From NCBI GenBank assembly GCA_905233425.1, contig CAJOEC010000015.1, positions 1 through 50,964 on the forward strand: DNA of 50,964 nt, in the 5' to 3' direction. The notes under the pieces are model-generated. The model did not search any database. It had not been told where the DNA came from and saw only the letters and a program-made list of their open reading frames with translations. Below are positions 1-7,651 of this stretch, one piece after another. This DNA comes from an uncultured Prevotella sp. Its GTDB lineage: Bacteria > Bacteroidota > Bacteroidia > Bacteroidales > Bacteroidaceae. How positions within the stretch are numbered: position 1 is the first letter of the stretch; every line of letters begins with the position of its first letter. The position numbers and the translations under genes were made by a program.

Positions 1-85
1 TTCAGGGCTTTCGTCTTGTGCCGACTTACCGGGGGTTTCACCCCCGTCTGTAGTCTTGTCGCCCCTTCAGGGCTTTTCAACCGTA
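1..85. repeat. REP-like GC-rich palindromic repeat at window edge
   Basis: Two copies of the word TTCAGGGCTTT (about 1 and 66) flank a small hairpin, GGGGG-TTTCA-CCCCC. CCCCTTCAGGGC-type words of this kind are common as intergenic REP-like elements in Bacteroidetes. The open frame across it looks non-coding. The element may continue beyond the left edge of the window. Confidence 0.5.
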
Positions 86-189
86 CAGGTCGAAATAATC
101 AGATGCGTTTGGTCAGTCCCCTAAATTCTGTAGCTTCAAAACCGCTATGGCACCAAAACAACAAGGAAAAACGCTGTTTTCACACCATT

Positions 190-248
190 AATGTCACAAT
201 GTCACACTATAAGTTACTGATAACCAGTAAGTGTGACATTGTGACATT
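190..248. repeat. Perfect 19-bp inverted repeat (59-bp hairpin)
   Basis: The arms 190-208 and 230-248 are perfectly complementary. Each contains two tandem copies of the core TGTCACA/TGTGACA. A nested TTACTG/CAGTAA pair lies in the loop. There is no T-run typical of an intrinsic terminator directly after it, although TTTTATAAAAAAAA follows. It may be an operator, a MITE remnant or part of a mobile-element regulatory region whose gene lies left of the window. Confidence 0.7.
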
Positions 249-392
249 GATTTTATAAAAAAAATATTAGTTTGATATTCATAACAACCGAAATTCCCGT
301 TCATAACATTATTCGTTTCTTTGGCGCATGGCTATATTCCGGGGCATGTGGACAAACACTTGATCCAACTGGGTCAATGTTCCTGCCCACAT

Positions 393-452
393 GATCCGCA
401 TAGTTTCCGTTTCAATGGCGGGCTGGCACGGGGCCTGCCCCTACACCATGAG
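393..452. repeat. 60-bp direct repeat, left copy
   Basis: This segment matches 1103-1162 at about 53 of 60 positions in the same orientation. It contains the GC-rich core GGCACGGGGCCTGCCCC. The two copies bracket the hypothetical gene at 636-1073. Apart from this repeat, the 190-248 palindrome and the 513-544 promoter, I see no gene in 1-635. Confidence 0.75.
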
Positions 453-512
453 ATGATCGGCAGGGGAAAAATGGGAAATAATCGGGAAAAGGCAAAGAAA
501 AGTCAAGGAAAA

Positions 513-544
513 TTTGGTGGGAACGGGAAAAATGCTTATCTTTG
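513..544 (+). promoter_or_regulatory. Orphan Bacteroidetes-type promoter
   Basis: TTTG at 513-516 is followed after exactly 20 bp by TATCTTTG at 537-544. This is an excellent match to the Bacteroidetes -33/-7 consensus. No credible plus-strand gene follows; transcription would run into the 3' end of the minus-strand gene at 636-1073. Confidence 0.6.
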
Positions 545-635
545 CAGCGTGAAAGGAGAAGCCAAGTAGAGCCACGATGTGCGGAACGGTGGCATCTGCG
601 TGATGATGAGCAATTCGACCTTGCCGCTTGGTTTC

Positions 636-1073
636 CTATATTTTAATGTATCGTTTGCCGTTAAACTCTTTCTTGTCAGTCCTTCGTGTGGCAGTAATGA
701 AGTTGACATGCGCCACCAACTCCCGGCTTATCTTCATCTTATAATTTGGATGGACGATAAACTTCGAGTGGTCATCGGTGTAAATAAAGCACTCGCCGTC
801 AAAATACAAATCCATAGCATAACGGTTCTTTGGGAAACCTACCAAATCGGCATCAGACACTACCAGTCCCTTTGCGTCCTTTGATGCTCGCATACAGTGC
901 TGCAACTGCTTGGCACTTATATAGAGGTCGTCACTTCCTAAGGTTATATTATTCGCCTGTGCATAGAGGTGCATACGCTGTTCCACCTTACCAATACTGA
1001 AGGGCTGTATAGAGGAATAACCTTTCTGTCTAATGTCGGTCAGAACGGCTTTGATAAGTTCTTCAATAGTCAT
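636..1073 (-). CDS. Hypothetical protein, 145 aa, possibly a phage-type nuclease fold
   Basis: The product has 145 residues, no signal peptide and no membrane segment. The N-terminal 50 residues look helical. The C-terminal half contains the string FIYTDDHSKFIVHPNYKMKI and then VNFITATRR, a beta-rich pattern that reminds me of phage-associated Barnase/EndoU/ColicinE5/D/RelE-like (PBECR) domains. That assignment is weak and comes from memory of the pattern. The gene stands alone between two 60-bp direct repeats (393-452 and 1103-1162), so it could be a small cargo gene left by a mobile element. Its start ATG at 1073 is the only well-placed one, and no clear promoter is seen upstream. Confidence 0.65.
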   Translation of the reverse strand: MTIEELIKAVLTDIRQKGYSSIQPFSIGKVEQRMHLYAQANNITLGSDDLYISAKQLQHCMRASKDAKGLVVSDADLVGFPKNRYAMDLYFDGECFIYTDDHSKFIVHPNYKMKISRELVAHVNFITATRRTDKKEFNGKRYIKI

Positions 1074-1102
1074 ACTTACCGTAAAATAGACATTTCCCCC
1101 AC

Positions 1103-1162
1103 GACCCGCATAGTTTCCATTTCAATGACGGGCTAGCACGGGGTCTGCCCCTACACCGTGGG
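1103..1162. repeat. 60-bp direct repeat, right copy
   Basis: Second copy of the 393-452 repeat. Its right end runs into the last codons of engB: the final residues Pro-Thr-Val and the TAG stop (1151-1153) are written by repeat sequence, so the repeat appears to have replaced the original end of that gene. Confidence 0.7.
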
Positions 1163-1762
1163 AGTGGCTAACTCCTTGTTGATTCTTTCGATGTAGTCGA
1201 GGATCTCGTCGCGGCCCTCGCCTTTCTCTGCGGAGGTGACGAAGTGGGGGGGCATCTCCTCCCACGTCTCGAGCATCTTCTGCTCGTAGGCGGCGACGTT
1301 GGCGCGCACCTTGGCGGCAGAGAGCTTGTCGGCTTTGGTGAAGACGATGCTGAAGGGAATGCCTGAGAGGCCGAGCCAGTTCATGAACTCCAGGTCGATG
1401 GCCTGCGGCTCGAGGCGCACGTCGATGAGGACGAAGACGTTCACCAGCTGGTCGCGTCCGAGGATGTAGCCGCGAATCATCTGGTCGAGGCGCTGCACCT
1501 CCTTCTTCGACCGCTTGGCAAAGCCGTAGCCGGGGAGGTCTACAAGATACCACTCCTTATTAATAATAAAGTGGTTTATAAGGAGCGTCTTTCCTGGCGT
1601 CGACGATGTTTTTGCCAGCTTGCGGTTGCGGCAGAGCATGTTTATGAGGCTCGACTTGCCCACGTTTGAGCGGCCTATGAAGGCATACTCAGCCTTTGTG
1701 TCCTTGGGGCACATCGACACCATGGGCGACGAAATCGAGAACTCAGCTGTCTTTATCTCCAT
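1151..1762 (-). CDS. engB: Ribosome biogenesis GTP-binding protein EngB (YihA/YsxC)
   Basis: This is a 203-residue TRAFAC-class GTPase needed in related bacteria for assembly of the large ribosomal subunit. The P-loop GRSNVGKS lies near residue 30, followed by the switch I region SSTPGKT, DLPGYG (G3), TKAD (G4) and TSAEKG (G5). Length and motif order are normal for the family. The start at 1762 gives the usual N-terminus before the P-loop. It is the last gene of a minus-strand run (bamD, rpoZ, DUF4293, engB) and begins 3 bp after the DUF4293 stop, which suggests co-transcription. The C-terminal Pro-Thr-Val and the stop lie inside a repeat (1103-1162), a small change at a tolerant position. 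Confidence 0.96.
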   Translation of the reverse strand: MEIKTAEFSISSPMVSMCPKDTKAEYAFIGRSNVGKSSLINMLCRNRKLAKTSSTPGKTLLINHFIINKEWYLVDLPGYGFAKRSKKEVQRLDQMIRGYILGRDQLVNVFVLIDVRLEPQAIDLEFMNWLGLSGIPFSIVFTKADKLSAAKVRANVAAYEQKMLETWEEMPPHFVTSAEKGEGRDEILDYIERINKELATPTV

Positions 1763-1765
1763 ACC

Positions 1766-2128
1766 CTAACGTATGCGGTCGAGTGACCTTACGAGCTTTT
1801 CGTCGGCGTTGATGCCTTTGTAGGCCAGGAACCAGAAAAGCATGGCCACCAGCGGCAACGCCATAGGCCAGGTGAACGTGGTGGTTCCGCCGTTGGCATG
1901 GTGCATGACGGCGACGGCAATATAGTAGGCCAGCCCGAGAACCAATAGTCCGACACACAGCTTGGCCTGTAGCGGACGGTTGTTGAAAAGGAATATGTTG
2001 CCTATCGAACCTAAGGCTGCAACGGCCGCGATTAGCCATAGCAAGGGGAGGCCTGTGGGCACAATGGCACCCACGAGCATGGCCACGAAGGCAAGAAGCA
2101 GATAGACGGTCTGTTTGCGCTGTATCAT
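1766..2128 (-). CDS. DUF4293 family membrane protein
   Basis: About 120 residues with four predicted membrane helices and a short charged C-terminus (DEKLVRSLDRIR). The N-terminus MIQRKQTVYLLLA is the hallmark of the Bacteroidetes DUF4293 family, so I place the start at 2128 rather than at the upstream in-frame ATG at 2146, which would overlap rpoZ. Function is unknown. Its position between rpoZ and engB matches the conserved order in Bacteroidales, and tight spacing on both sides indicates one operon. Confidence 0.9.
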   Translation of the reverse strand: MIQRKQTVYLLLAFVAMLVGAIVPTGLPLLWLIAAVAALGSIGNIFLFNNRPLQAKLCVGLLVLGLAYYIAVAVMHHANGGTTTFTWPMALPLVAMLFWFLAYKGINADEKLVRSLDRIR

Positions 2129-2138
2129 AATAATGTCA

Positions 2139-2483
2139 TTAGTCAAACAATTTATCTACCTGTGGCTGCTCTTTCTGCTCGCGCCAATACACCTTGTCCT
2201 CGATGAATTCCTGTGTGGCAAGGAGCGACGGCTTCGGCAGCTTCTCGTAGTAGCGCGAAATCTCTATCTGCTCGCGGTTCTCGAACACCTCTTCCAACGA
2301 GTCGTTGTAGGATGCGAACTCAGCCAGCTTCTTCGACAGGTCGTCTTTGATCTGCGACGAGATCTGGTTTGCACGCTTTGCGATGATTGCCACGCTTTCG
2401 TAGATGTTGCCCGTGTCCTTGCACAGGTCCATGATGTTGCGTGTTACGGTGTTTGTCGGTGCTTTTGATTTCTTGTAGTCCAT
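2139..2483 (-). CDS. rpoZ: RNA polymerase omega subunit / Rpb6-like protein
   Basis: This 114-residue protein begins MDYKKSKAPTNTVTRN and contains KRANQISSQIK and FENREQIEISRYYEKLPKP, which I recognise as the Bacteroidetes omega/Rpb6-like subunit. It stabilises the beta-prime subunit of RNA polymerase. The start at 2483 is preferred over the ATG at 2540, because the extra upstream residues are translated from a CCCCCTAACTTAGGGGG repeat and have no family counterpart. The gene lies between bamD and DUF4293 as in other Bacteroidales. Confidence 0.9.
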   Translation of the reverse strand: MDYKKSKAPTNTVTRNIMDLCKDTGNIYESVAIIAKRANQISSQIKDDLSKKLAEFASYNDSLEEVFENREQIEISRYYEKLPKPSLLATQEFIEDKVYWREQKEQPQVDKLFD

Positions 2484-2495
2484 CACTTTTTTAAT

Positions 2496-2612
2496 TCCCC
2501 CTAACTTAGGGGGTTGGGGTCTGAACAAGCGTATAATCATCAGACCATTTTTTATGTTGTTTGTACATCAGGGAGCCTGCGCCTGTCCAGACTCCCAGCC
2601 CCCTACTTAGGG
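2496..2612. repeat. Two GC-rich palindromic repeat copies between rpoZ and bamD
   Basis: CCCCCTAACTTAGGGGG with a trailing GGGTCTGAAC lies at about 2500-2525, and a related CCCCCTACTTAGGGG at about 2598-2614. The same type recurs at 34566-34600 and belongs with the larger C/G-rich family found inside the CAZyme genes. The second copy supplies the last codons and TAG stop of bamD. Confidence 0.65.
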
Positions 2613-3436
2613 GTTTCGGTGATCTTCTTGCACTTGGCGATGAATTTCTCGGCTGTCGTCCTCATTTTCGACTCCGGGTATTCGTTCAGGAAGCCGTAGC
2701 ACTCATCCTCTGCGTCGCGATACCGCTCCAGCTTCTTCTCGTCGCTCGAGTTCTCGGCCAGTTCGAACTTGCTCTTCATTATCAGCACAGCGAAGTCCTC
2801 GCGCAGATTGGTGTAGGGGAACGTCTTCAGAGCATTCTGTGCCACCACTATGCACGACGAGTAGTTGCTCTCGCTGTTTGAGTTGATGTTTCCGAAATAG
2901 CCTCCGAGGTTGTAGTACAGCTGTGCCGACAGCAGTTCCTTCATCGTCAGCTTGTCGTAGAGTTCGTACAGCCTATCGGTGGCCTCCTGCCTTAGCGGCG
3001 AGTTGGGGTAGAGGTCGAGGAACTCCTGATAGGCGGTGATGGCCCCGTTTGTCGGCGTCTGGTCGAGTCGCGGCTCCGGCGCGCTCTGGTAGAGCGACTG
3101 GCCTATGTAGAAGGCAGCCTGCTCGGCATAGAGGCCCTTGGGGTATGTCTTGTGGTATTTCTTGAATGTCTCTGATGCCGACTCATAGTCGCGGCTCATA
3201 TATTCGGACATTCCAAGCATATAGAGCGACTCCTGCGCCTCGTCGCTGCCCTTCTTCATGGTGATGAGTTCCTGCAACAGGGCGGCGGCAGGGTTGTAGC
3301 GTCCCTCGGCAAAGCATTGCTTGGCATACTCGTAGCGATAGTCAGTATCGGCGTACTTGTACACCTTGCTGAATTCGCCGGCACAACCCGTGAGAGTCAT
3401 GGCGGCAATGAACAATATTATTATATGTATCTTCAT
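2603..3436 (-). CDS. bamD: Outer membrane assembly lipoprotein BamD
   Basis: The 277-residue product starts MKIHIIILFIAAMTLTGCAG, a lipoprotein signal with the lipobox Thr-Gly-Cys. It continues with TPR-type repeats (AKQCFAEGRYNPAAALLQEL, SEYMSRDYESASETFKKY, AITAYQEFLDLYPNSP), as in BamD, which scaffolds the Bam complex that inserts outer-membrane beta-barrels. I place the start at 3436 because the 14 upstream in-frame residues carry no signal and overlap the promoter. The C-terminal Pro-Lys-stop is provided by a repeat at 2598-2614. rpoZ and DUF4293 follow as expected. Confidence 0.93.
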   Translation of the reverse strand: MKIHIIILFIAAMTLTGCAGEFSKVYKYADTDYRYEYAKQCFAEGRYNPAAALLQELITMKKGSDEAQESLYMLGMSEYMSRDYESASETFKKYHKTYPKGLYAEQAAFYIGQSLYQSAPEPRLDQTPTNGAITAYQEFLDLYPNSPLRQEATDRLYELYDKLTMKELLSAQLYYNLGGYFGNINSNSESNYSSCIVVAQNALKTFPYTNLREDFAVLIMKSKFELAENSSDEKKLERYRDAEDECYGFLNEYPESKMRTTAEKFIAKCKKITETPK

Positions 3437-3444
3437 TCGGACTG

Positions 3445-3476
3445 CAAAATTACTCATTTTCGGTAGAGGGAGCAAC
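3445..3476 (-). promoter_or_regulatory. Promoter of bamD, very short leader
   Basis: On the minus strand, GTTG at 3473-3476 is followed after 20 bp by TAATTTTG at 3445-3452. The bamD ATG (3436-3434) lies only 8 bp after the -7 element, so the transcript should start at or within a few bases of the start codon. Confidence 0.6.
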
Positions 3477-3568
3477 ATTTTTCATATTTTTAACCATCAG
3501 CGACGACAACTAATTGTTACATAAGTATAAAAAAGGGTGGAAAATGCCTTGTTATCAGAAATAATGAC

Positions 3569-3576
3569 TAATTTTG
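3569..3576 (+). promoter_or_regulatory. -7 promoter element for the 3647 lipoprotein gene
   Basis: TAATTTTG followed by CAC matches the Bacteroidetes -7 consensus. The -33 region is weak (CTTG at 3548-3551). The predicted leader is about 70 bases. Confidence 0.5.
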
Positions 3577-3646
3577 CACGCGATTTCAAAACAACATAAC
3601 AAACTCACTAATATATTAACCGATTATTTAAAAACAAAGGTAAAGT

Positions 3647-4168
3647 ATGAAGAAACTTTTTTCACTGGCCATCCTCGCTGCAATGGCCCTCATGGTGGTA
3701 AGCTGCAGCAAGGACGATGACGACACAGACTCGACAGCAAACCGTCTTAATTTCGCCAACAAGCTGACGCAAAACTCGACCTCCGGCACATGGGAGGGTT
3801 ACGAAACATCCATGCGGAAAGAAGGCGGATGGGTAGACGGGACCAAGAGATATGCCGTGATACGTTTCGACCGTGCCACGACCTCAGACATCAAGGGAAC
3901 AGGCCAGCTGGTTGCTTTCGAGAACAAATATATGGACACCTTCCGCGAGGGTAGCGAGTTCGAGTGGTATTTCGACGAGGACATGCTGCATATCACCTGG
4001 CGGCATGCCGGCTGGCAGCCCGCATACGCCGAATACCGCACAAACGAGCTTGTCATCGATGGCGACACATTCAGAGGGGAATGGTTTGAAAAGACTGACT
4101 TCAAATGGCATTTCAGCTACACGAAGTCAAATTTCAATGATTGGAGCAAATACGTGAATAATCAGTAA
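3647..4168 (+). CDS. Secreted lipoprotein, unknown function
   Basis: The 173-residue product has a lipoprotein signal peptide ending in VVSCSKDDDD; the acidic run after the lipobox Cys is typical of surface-exposed Bacteroidetes lipoproteins. The mature part looks like a small beta-rich, lipocalin-like fold (GTWEGYETSM, YAVIRFDRATTSDIKGTGQ, WYFDEDMLHITW), a pattern common in short Prevotella lipoproteins. I cannot assign a function. It is monocistronic, with its own -7 element at 3569 and a strong terminator at 4189-4220. Confidence 0.85.
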   Translation: MKKLFSLAILAAMALMVVSCSKDDDDTDSTANRLNFANKLTQNSTSGTWEGYETSMRKEGGWVDGTKRYAVIRFDRATTSDIKGTGQLVAFENKYMDTFREGSEFEWYFDEDMLHITWRHAGWQPAYAEYRTNELVIDGDTFRGEWFEKTDFKWHFSYTKSNFNDWSKYVNNQ

Positions 4169-4188
4169 ACGGCATAAAATGACAATGG

Positions 4189-4220
4189 AATCCCAGTCAG
4201 GACGCATCCTGACTGGGATT
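4189..4220. terminator. Intrinsic terminator with 14-bp perfect stem
   Basis: Arms 4189-4202 and 4207-4220 are perfectly complementary around a CGCA loop and are followed by TATTATT. It lies between the convergent lipoprotein and LOG genes and probably serves both strands. Confidence 0.85.
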
Positions 4221-4245
4221 TATTATTCAAGTATTTTACCACAGA

Positions 4246-4785
4246 TTACGCAGATTGCACAAATATCGCCTTTATGTCGTCGAGGGTGTCGGCCACCAGG
4301 ATATAGTCCTGCCACCGTCCGCGTATCATGCCTTGGCTGGCCAGCGAGTCGAGCATCCCGATGAGCGGTTGCCAGAATCCGCCGATATTGTAGAGCACAA
4401 CCTTCTTCTGATGGTAGCCCAAAGTGGCCGAAGCCACGACGGTGAACACCTCGTCGATGGTGCCAATGCCACCCGGCAGGGCAATGAAGATGTCGCTTTG
4501 GTCCATCATCAGCTGCTTGCGGTCGCTGAGGTTGTCGCACGGGATGTCCACGTCGACGTAGTCCGACAGCCGTCCGCTGGTCTCTATTATCCGGGGCACT
4601 ATACCCACCGTGAGTGCGCCGCCGTCGTGGGCGGCCTTGCCCACACATTCCATCAGCCCCTGGTTCACGCCTCCGAAGACGATGGTATGACCCTCGGATG
4701 CAGCCCATGCGCCCAACTCGCTTGTGCGCTCAAAATACTCTGCGGCGATTTGCTCGTTGGCAGAGCAGAAAACACATATCTTCAT
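4246..4785 (-). CDS. LOG family protein (Rossmann-fold nucleotide phosphoribohydrolase)
   Basis: The 179 residues carry the LOG signature LPGGIGTIDEVF together with GGVNQGLM near the N-terminus. Family members hydrolyse nucleoside 5'-monophosphates to free base and ribose 5-phosphate; in plants and some bacteria this yields cytokinins, in others it serves purine salvage. Length is normal. The start ATG at 4785 gives MKICVFCSANEQI, the usual first strand of the fold. Only 34 bp, made almost entirely of a CAACTCTCAACAC-type repeat, separate it from hisB upstream, so the two are probably co-transcribed. Confidence 0.92.
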   Translation of the reverse strand: MKICVFCSANEQIAAEYFERTSELGAWAASEGHTIVFGGVNQGLMECVGKAAHDGGALTVGIVPRIIETSGRLSDYVDVDIPCDNLSDRKQLMMDQSDIFIALPGGIGTIDEVFTVVASATLGYHQKKVVLYNIGGFWQPLIGMLDSLASQGMIRGRWQDYILVADTLDDIKAIFVQSA

Positions 4786-4818
4786 AGTTCAACACTCAAC
4801 TCTCAACACTCAACACTC
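4786..4818. repeat. Family B repeat filling the hisB-LOG gap
   Basis: Tandem words CAACACTCAACTCTCAACAC fill the whole spacer. The same words, in either orientation, recur inside GH3, GH78 and GH2 coding sequences. Confidence 0.8.
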
Positions 4819-4819
4819 T

Positions 4820-5884
4820 TCATAGCATTCCTTTCGTTGACGGCAGTTCGAAGTGGTAAACGTCGCGGCGCACAGCGGCACGCATGGCCCTTGCCAGAGC
4901 CTTGAAGATGGCCTCGGCCTTGTGGTGCTCGTTGTCGCCCTTCGCATCGATATATAGGTTCATGCGCGCCGCGTCGCTGAGGCTCTTGAAGAAATGGAAG
5001 AACATCTCCGTCGGCACGTCGCCGATGCGCTCACGGTGGAACTCCGTCTGCCATACGAGCCACGGGCGTCCTCCGAAGTCGAGGCACACGTGGGCGTGGC
5101 AGTCGTCCATAGGCAATGAGAATCCATAGCGCTCAATACCCCGTTTGCTGCCCAGCGCCTTGCCGATGCACTCGCCGAGTGCCAGTGCCGTGTCCTCGAT
5201 GGTGTGGTGCTCGTCCACCCTCAGGTCGCCCTTGGTGTGTATCAGCAAGTCCATCTGTCCGTGGCGTGCTATCTGCTCCAGCATGTGGTCGAAGAACCCC
5301 AGTCCCGTGTCGATGTCGGCCTTTCCGCTGCCGTCGAGCGTCAGCGCCACGTGGATGTCGGTCTCTTTCGTTGTGCGGCGCACCTCGGCAGTACGTTCAC
5401 CGGCGTAGATGGTCTCTGCCACCTGCTGCCATGTGCCAAGTATGAGGGCCTTGCATCCGATGTTGCGTGCGAAGAGGGCGTCGGTCTCGCGGTCGCCGAT
5501 GACATAGCTCCCGGCAATGTCCACTTCGGGGTCGTTCATGTATTTCTCCACCAGCCCTGTCTGCGGCTTGCGTGTCGGGGCGTTGTCGGCGGGGAAATGG
5601 CGGTCTACGAGTATGTCGTCGAAGGTGATACCCTCCCCTTTAAGTGTATCTAATATAAAATTGTGGGCAGGCCAGAATGTCTCCTCCGGGAACGACGGTG
5701 TGCCAAGCCCGTCCTGGTTGCTCACCATGACGAAGACGAAGTCGGTCTTCTCGCGCAGGAACGACAGCCAGCGAAACACTCCGGGCTTGAACCGTATCTT
5801 GTCAAGGGCGTCCACCTGCTCGTCATCCGGCTCCTCCACCAGTGTGCCGTCGCGGTCGATAAACAGTATTCGTTTCATATTCAT
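4820..5884 (-). CDS. hisB: Bifunctional histidinol-phosphatase / imidazoleglycerol-phosphate dehydratase
   Basis: The 354-residue fusion carries out two steps of histidine synthesis. Residues 1-160 form a HAD phosphatase (DRDGT at 10-14). Residues about 170-354 form the dehydratase with its metal-binding signatures [28 protein letters not shown] and a final [14 protein letters not shown]. Length is typical. The ATG at 5884 overlaps the TGA of the upstream membrane-protein gene (ATGA), suggesting translational coupling; a second ATG two codons later (5878) is also possible. It is separate from other his genes, at least within this window, and sits behind an unrelated membrane protein. Confidence 0.96.
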   Translation of the reverse strand: MNMKRILFIDRDGTLVEEPDDEQVDALDKIRFKPGVFRWLSFLREKTDFVFVMVSNQDGLGTPSFPEETFWPAHNFILDTLKGEGITFDDILVDRHFPADNAPTRKPQTGLVEKYMNDPEVDIAGSYVIGDRETDALFARNIGCKALILGTWQQVAETIYAGERTAEVRRTTKETDIHVALTLDGSGKADIDTGLGFFDHMLEQIARHGQMDLLIHTKGDLRVDEHHTIEDTALALGECIGKALGSKRGIERYGFSLPMDDCHAHVCLDFGGRPWLVWQTEFHRERIGDVPTEMFFHFFKSLSDAARMNLYIDAKGDNEHHKAEAIFKALARAMRAAVRRDVYHFELPSTKGML

Positions 5885-6849
5885 TCTTCAATTGTCATTC
5901 TTGTCTGTCGTTCCTGCTGTTGCAGCTCGATGGAGCCGTATGCGTAGTAGAAGGGGTAAAGCGACGAGAGATGCACGTAAGCCTGTATGAACCCGGCCAC
6001 CGTGAACACGCAGTAGGTCATGGGCACCATGCTGTCGGGCATTCCCAACGGGTCGCCCAGTGCCAGCCCGGCGTATGCCTTGGCGTTGGCCACGGTCATG
6101 ATGACGGCCGGCAGCTCGCAAACCATTGACAGCAGCCATGTGAACACAGCGACGATGAATGCCACAGCGAAGAGCATCCCCCAGTGGCGCATGCCCAAGC
6201 CATATCCCTTGACGGGGGGAAGGGCGACGAGTTTCCTGTCCATCAGCGCACGTATGACGGTGTAGGCCAGCGGCACAGTCAGCACCGCCACAATGATGAA
6301 CAGCACGAACAGCAGCACTATCGAGGCTATCGACTTCGTGATGCTTCCCACCACGCCCATAGCCAGGATGCCAATGCCCACGGCATAGAACACTATCTCG
6401 ATGACCACCGAGAGAAGGAACAGCCACACACCCACTAAGACGATACGCACGAAGGCTTTCAGGCACAGTCTGCCGTACCAGTGCTGTGGGCGGCTCACTT
6501 CGTCGCTGACGCTGTGCTCACGAAACACGTGGACGGCCTGGGCGGCAAGTAGTGCGGAGGCAAGCAGATAGAACATCGACGACACCGAGACAAGGAGCAT
6601 ATTGGCCATCATCGAGGGGTTCGCCGACACAGCCCCCGAGCCGAAGTTCTGGAGCGTGGTCTGCATGGGAATGAGATAGTTCACGATGGTACCCATCATC
6701 AGCGCGAATGCCAAGGCGTAGACAATGGCCACAATCCACGACGAGCGGAACAGCTGCCGGAACGAACTCATGTAGAGGCGGTAGCCGTCGCTGACGACTG
6801 ACGCCATGCTGCGCGCACGCAGCAGTTTCAATTCTTCTTTGTTTTCCAT
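5881..6849 (-). CDS. Polytopic membrane protein, unknown function
   Basis: About 322 residues with six or so hydrophobic segments (for example [35 protein letters not shown] and [17 protein letters not shown]) and a cytoplasmic N-terminus rich in Lys, Arg and Glu. It has no enzyme motif I recognise. I place the start at 6849 ([10 protein letters not shown]); the in-frame upstream extension to 6915 crosses the -7 promoter element and looks non-coding. Its 3' end overlaps the hisB start by an ATGA, so expression of the two is probably linked. Confidence 0.8.
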   Translation of the reverse strand: MENKEELKLLRARSMASVVSDGYRLYMSSFRQLFRSSWIVAIVYALAFALMMGTIVNYLIPMQTTLQNFGSGAVSANPSMMANMLLVSVSSMFYLLASALLAAQAVHVFREHSVSDEVSRPQHWYGRLCLKAFVRIVLVGVWLFLLSVVIEIVFYAVGIGILAMGVVGSITKSIASIVLLFVLFIIVAVLTVPLAYTVIRALMDRKLVALPPVKGYGLGMRHWGMLFAVAFIVAVFTWLLSMVCELPAVIMTVANAKAYAGLALGDPLGMPDSMVPMTYCVFTVAGFIQAYVHLSSLYPFYYAYGSIELQQQERQTRMTIEE

Positions 6850-6858
6850 AAGTGGCGG

Positions 6859-6866
6859 CAAAGTTA
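6859..6866 (-). promoter_or_regulatory. -7 element for the 6849 membrane protein-hisB unit
   Basis: TAACTTTG on the minus strand lies 9 bp before the ATG at 6849, implying an almost leaderless transcript, as for bamD. No convincing -33 box is seen. Confidence 0.5.
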
Positions 6867-6974
6867 CTGCTTTTTTGGCAGTCGAGGGGAGGAAAAGGGG
6901 AAAAAGAACACTCATTTAACTCCCTTTAACTAACGAAGAGGAACGAGTTTTCCTAATTCCCGATTATTGCAGCT

Positions 6975-7649
6975 TTACTTCAACATTCCCGAAGCCAATT
7001 TCTTCCTAAGCATAAAGCACACCATACTGCAAAAAGGATAATATGCATTACATTCGCGCCCCTTATAAGTTATGGTATGACGGTTTTCCCATACAGAAAG
7101 AATGCCTTCCACATGCTTCTTAGTCCACCCAAGGGCATTCAGCCTTTCTATTACAGTGGCCCATGCCTACTGACGATGCTCCACCAGTCGTTGGTTATTC
7201 AAGTTCAGTCCATCCTTGCCCAATTCCGAATTCAGTTTATCGTCAGTCGAAGCTATCTTTCCTGTGGGTGTAAAACGGATAGTATTCATCATGGCTGCAT
7301 TCAGAGGAGATATAGCCAGCTCCTTGCTGCCCTTTGCCTTGTCGCAATGATACTGTTTCTTATCGTTAGAAATGTTTCCCGGACAACAGATAACCATATT
7401 GTCGTAGTTCAAGTCAGAATCATCGCCCATCTCCCGGCCCTTCTTCTGGCTACTCAAGTGTTCTATCCGATGGTCCTCTTCCTGCTGTACGTCTCGATGG
7501 GGTATCCTCCGCTCACAATATGCGCAGATATAACCTTGCTCATCAAGTAAGGCATCCACCAGGAAATCAAACGGCTGGTATCGCGCACCAGGAGTCTTTC
7601 TATAGTCTTTCCACTCGCGAGGCTCTGCCCTCTTGTCTATTTTTCTCAT
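6975..7649 (-). pseudogene. ptuB: PtuB-like HNH endonuclease (Septu/retron-associated), split by an in-frame TAG
   Basis: The first part (7649-7167) encodes 160 residues of a TIGR02646-type HNH nuclease: CAYCERRI (zinc-type Cys pair), EDHRIEHLSS (catalytic His region), NYDNMVICC and HCDKAKGSKE. It stops at TAG (7167-7169), but the same frame stays open for 63 more codons to TAA at 6975-6977. That tail reads AWATVIERLNALGW and later NAYYPFCSMVCFMLRKKL, which fits the expected C-terminus of the family. Total length would be 224 residues, normal for PtuB. It starts 2 bp after the ATPase gene, so the two are translated from one message. The likeliest reading is a recent nonsense mutation; the HNH core remains in the short product. 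Readthrough is possible but unproven. Confidence 0.8.
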
Positions 7650-7651
7650 GA

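Noticed and set aside
321..569. 82-residue plus-strand frame in the left repeat region
   Set aside because: Mostly made of repeat sequence, crosses the orphan promoter, no family resemblance.
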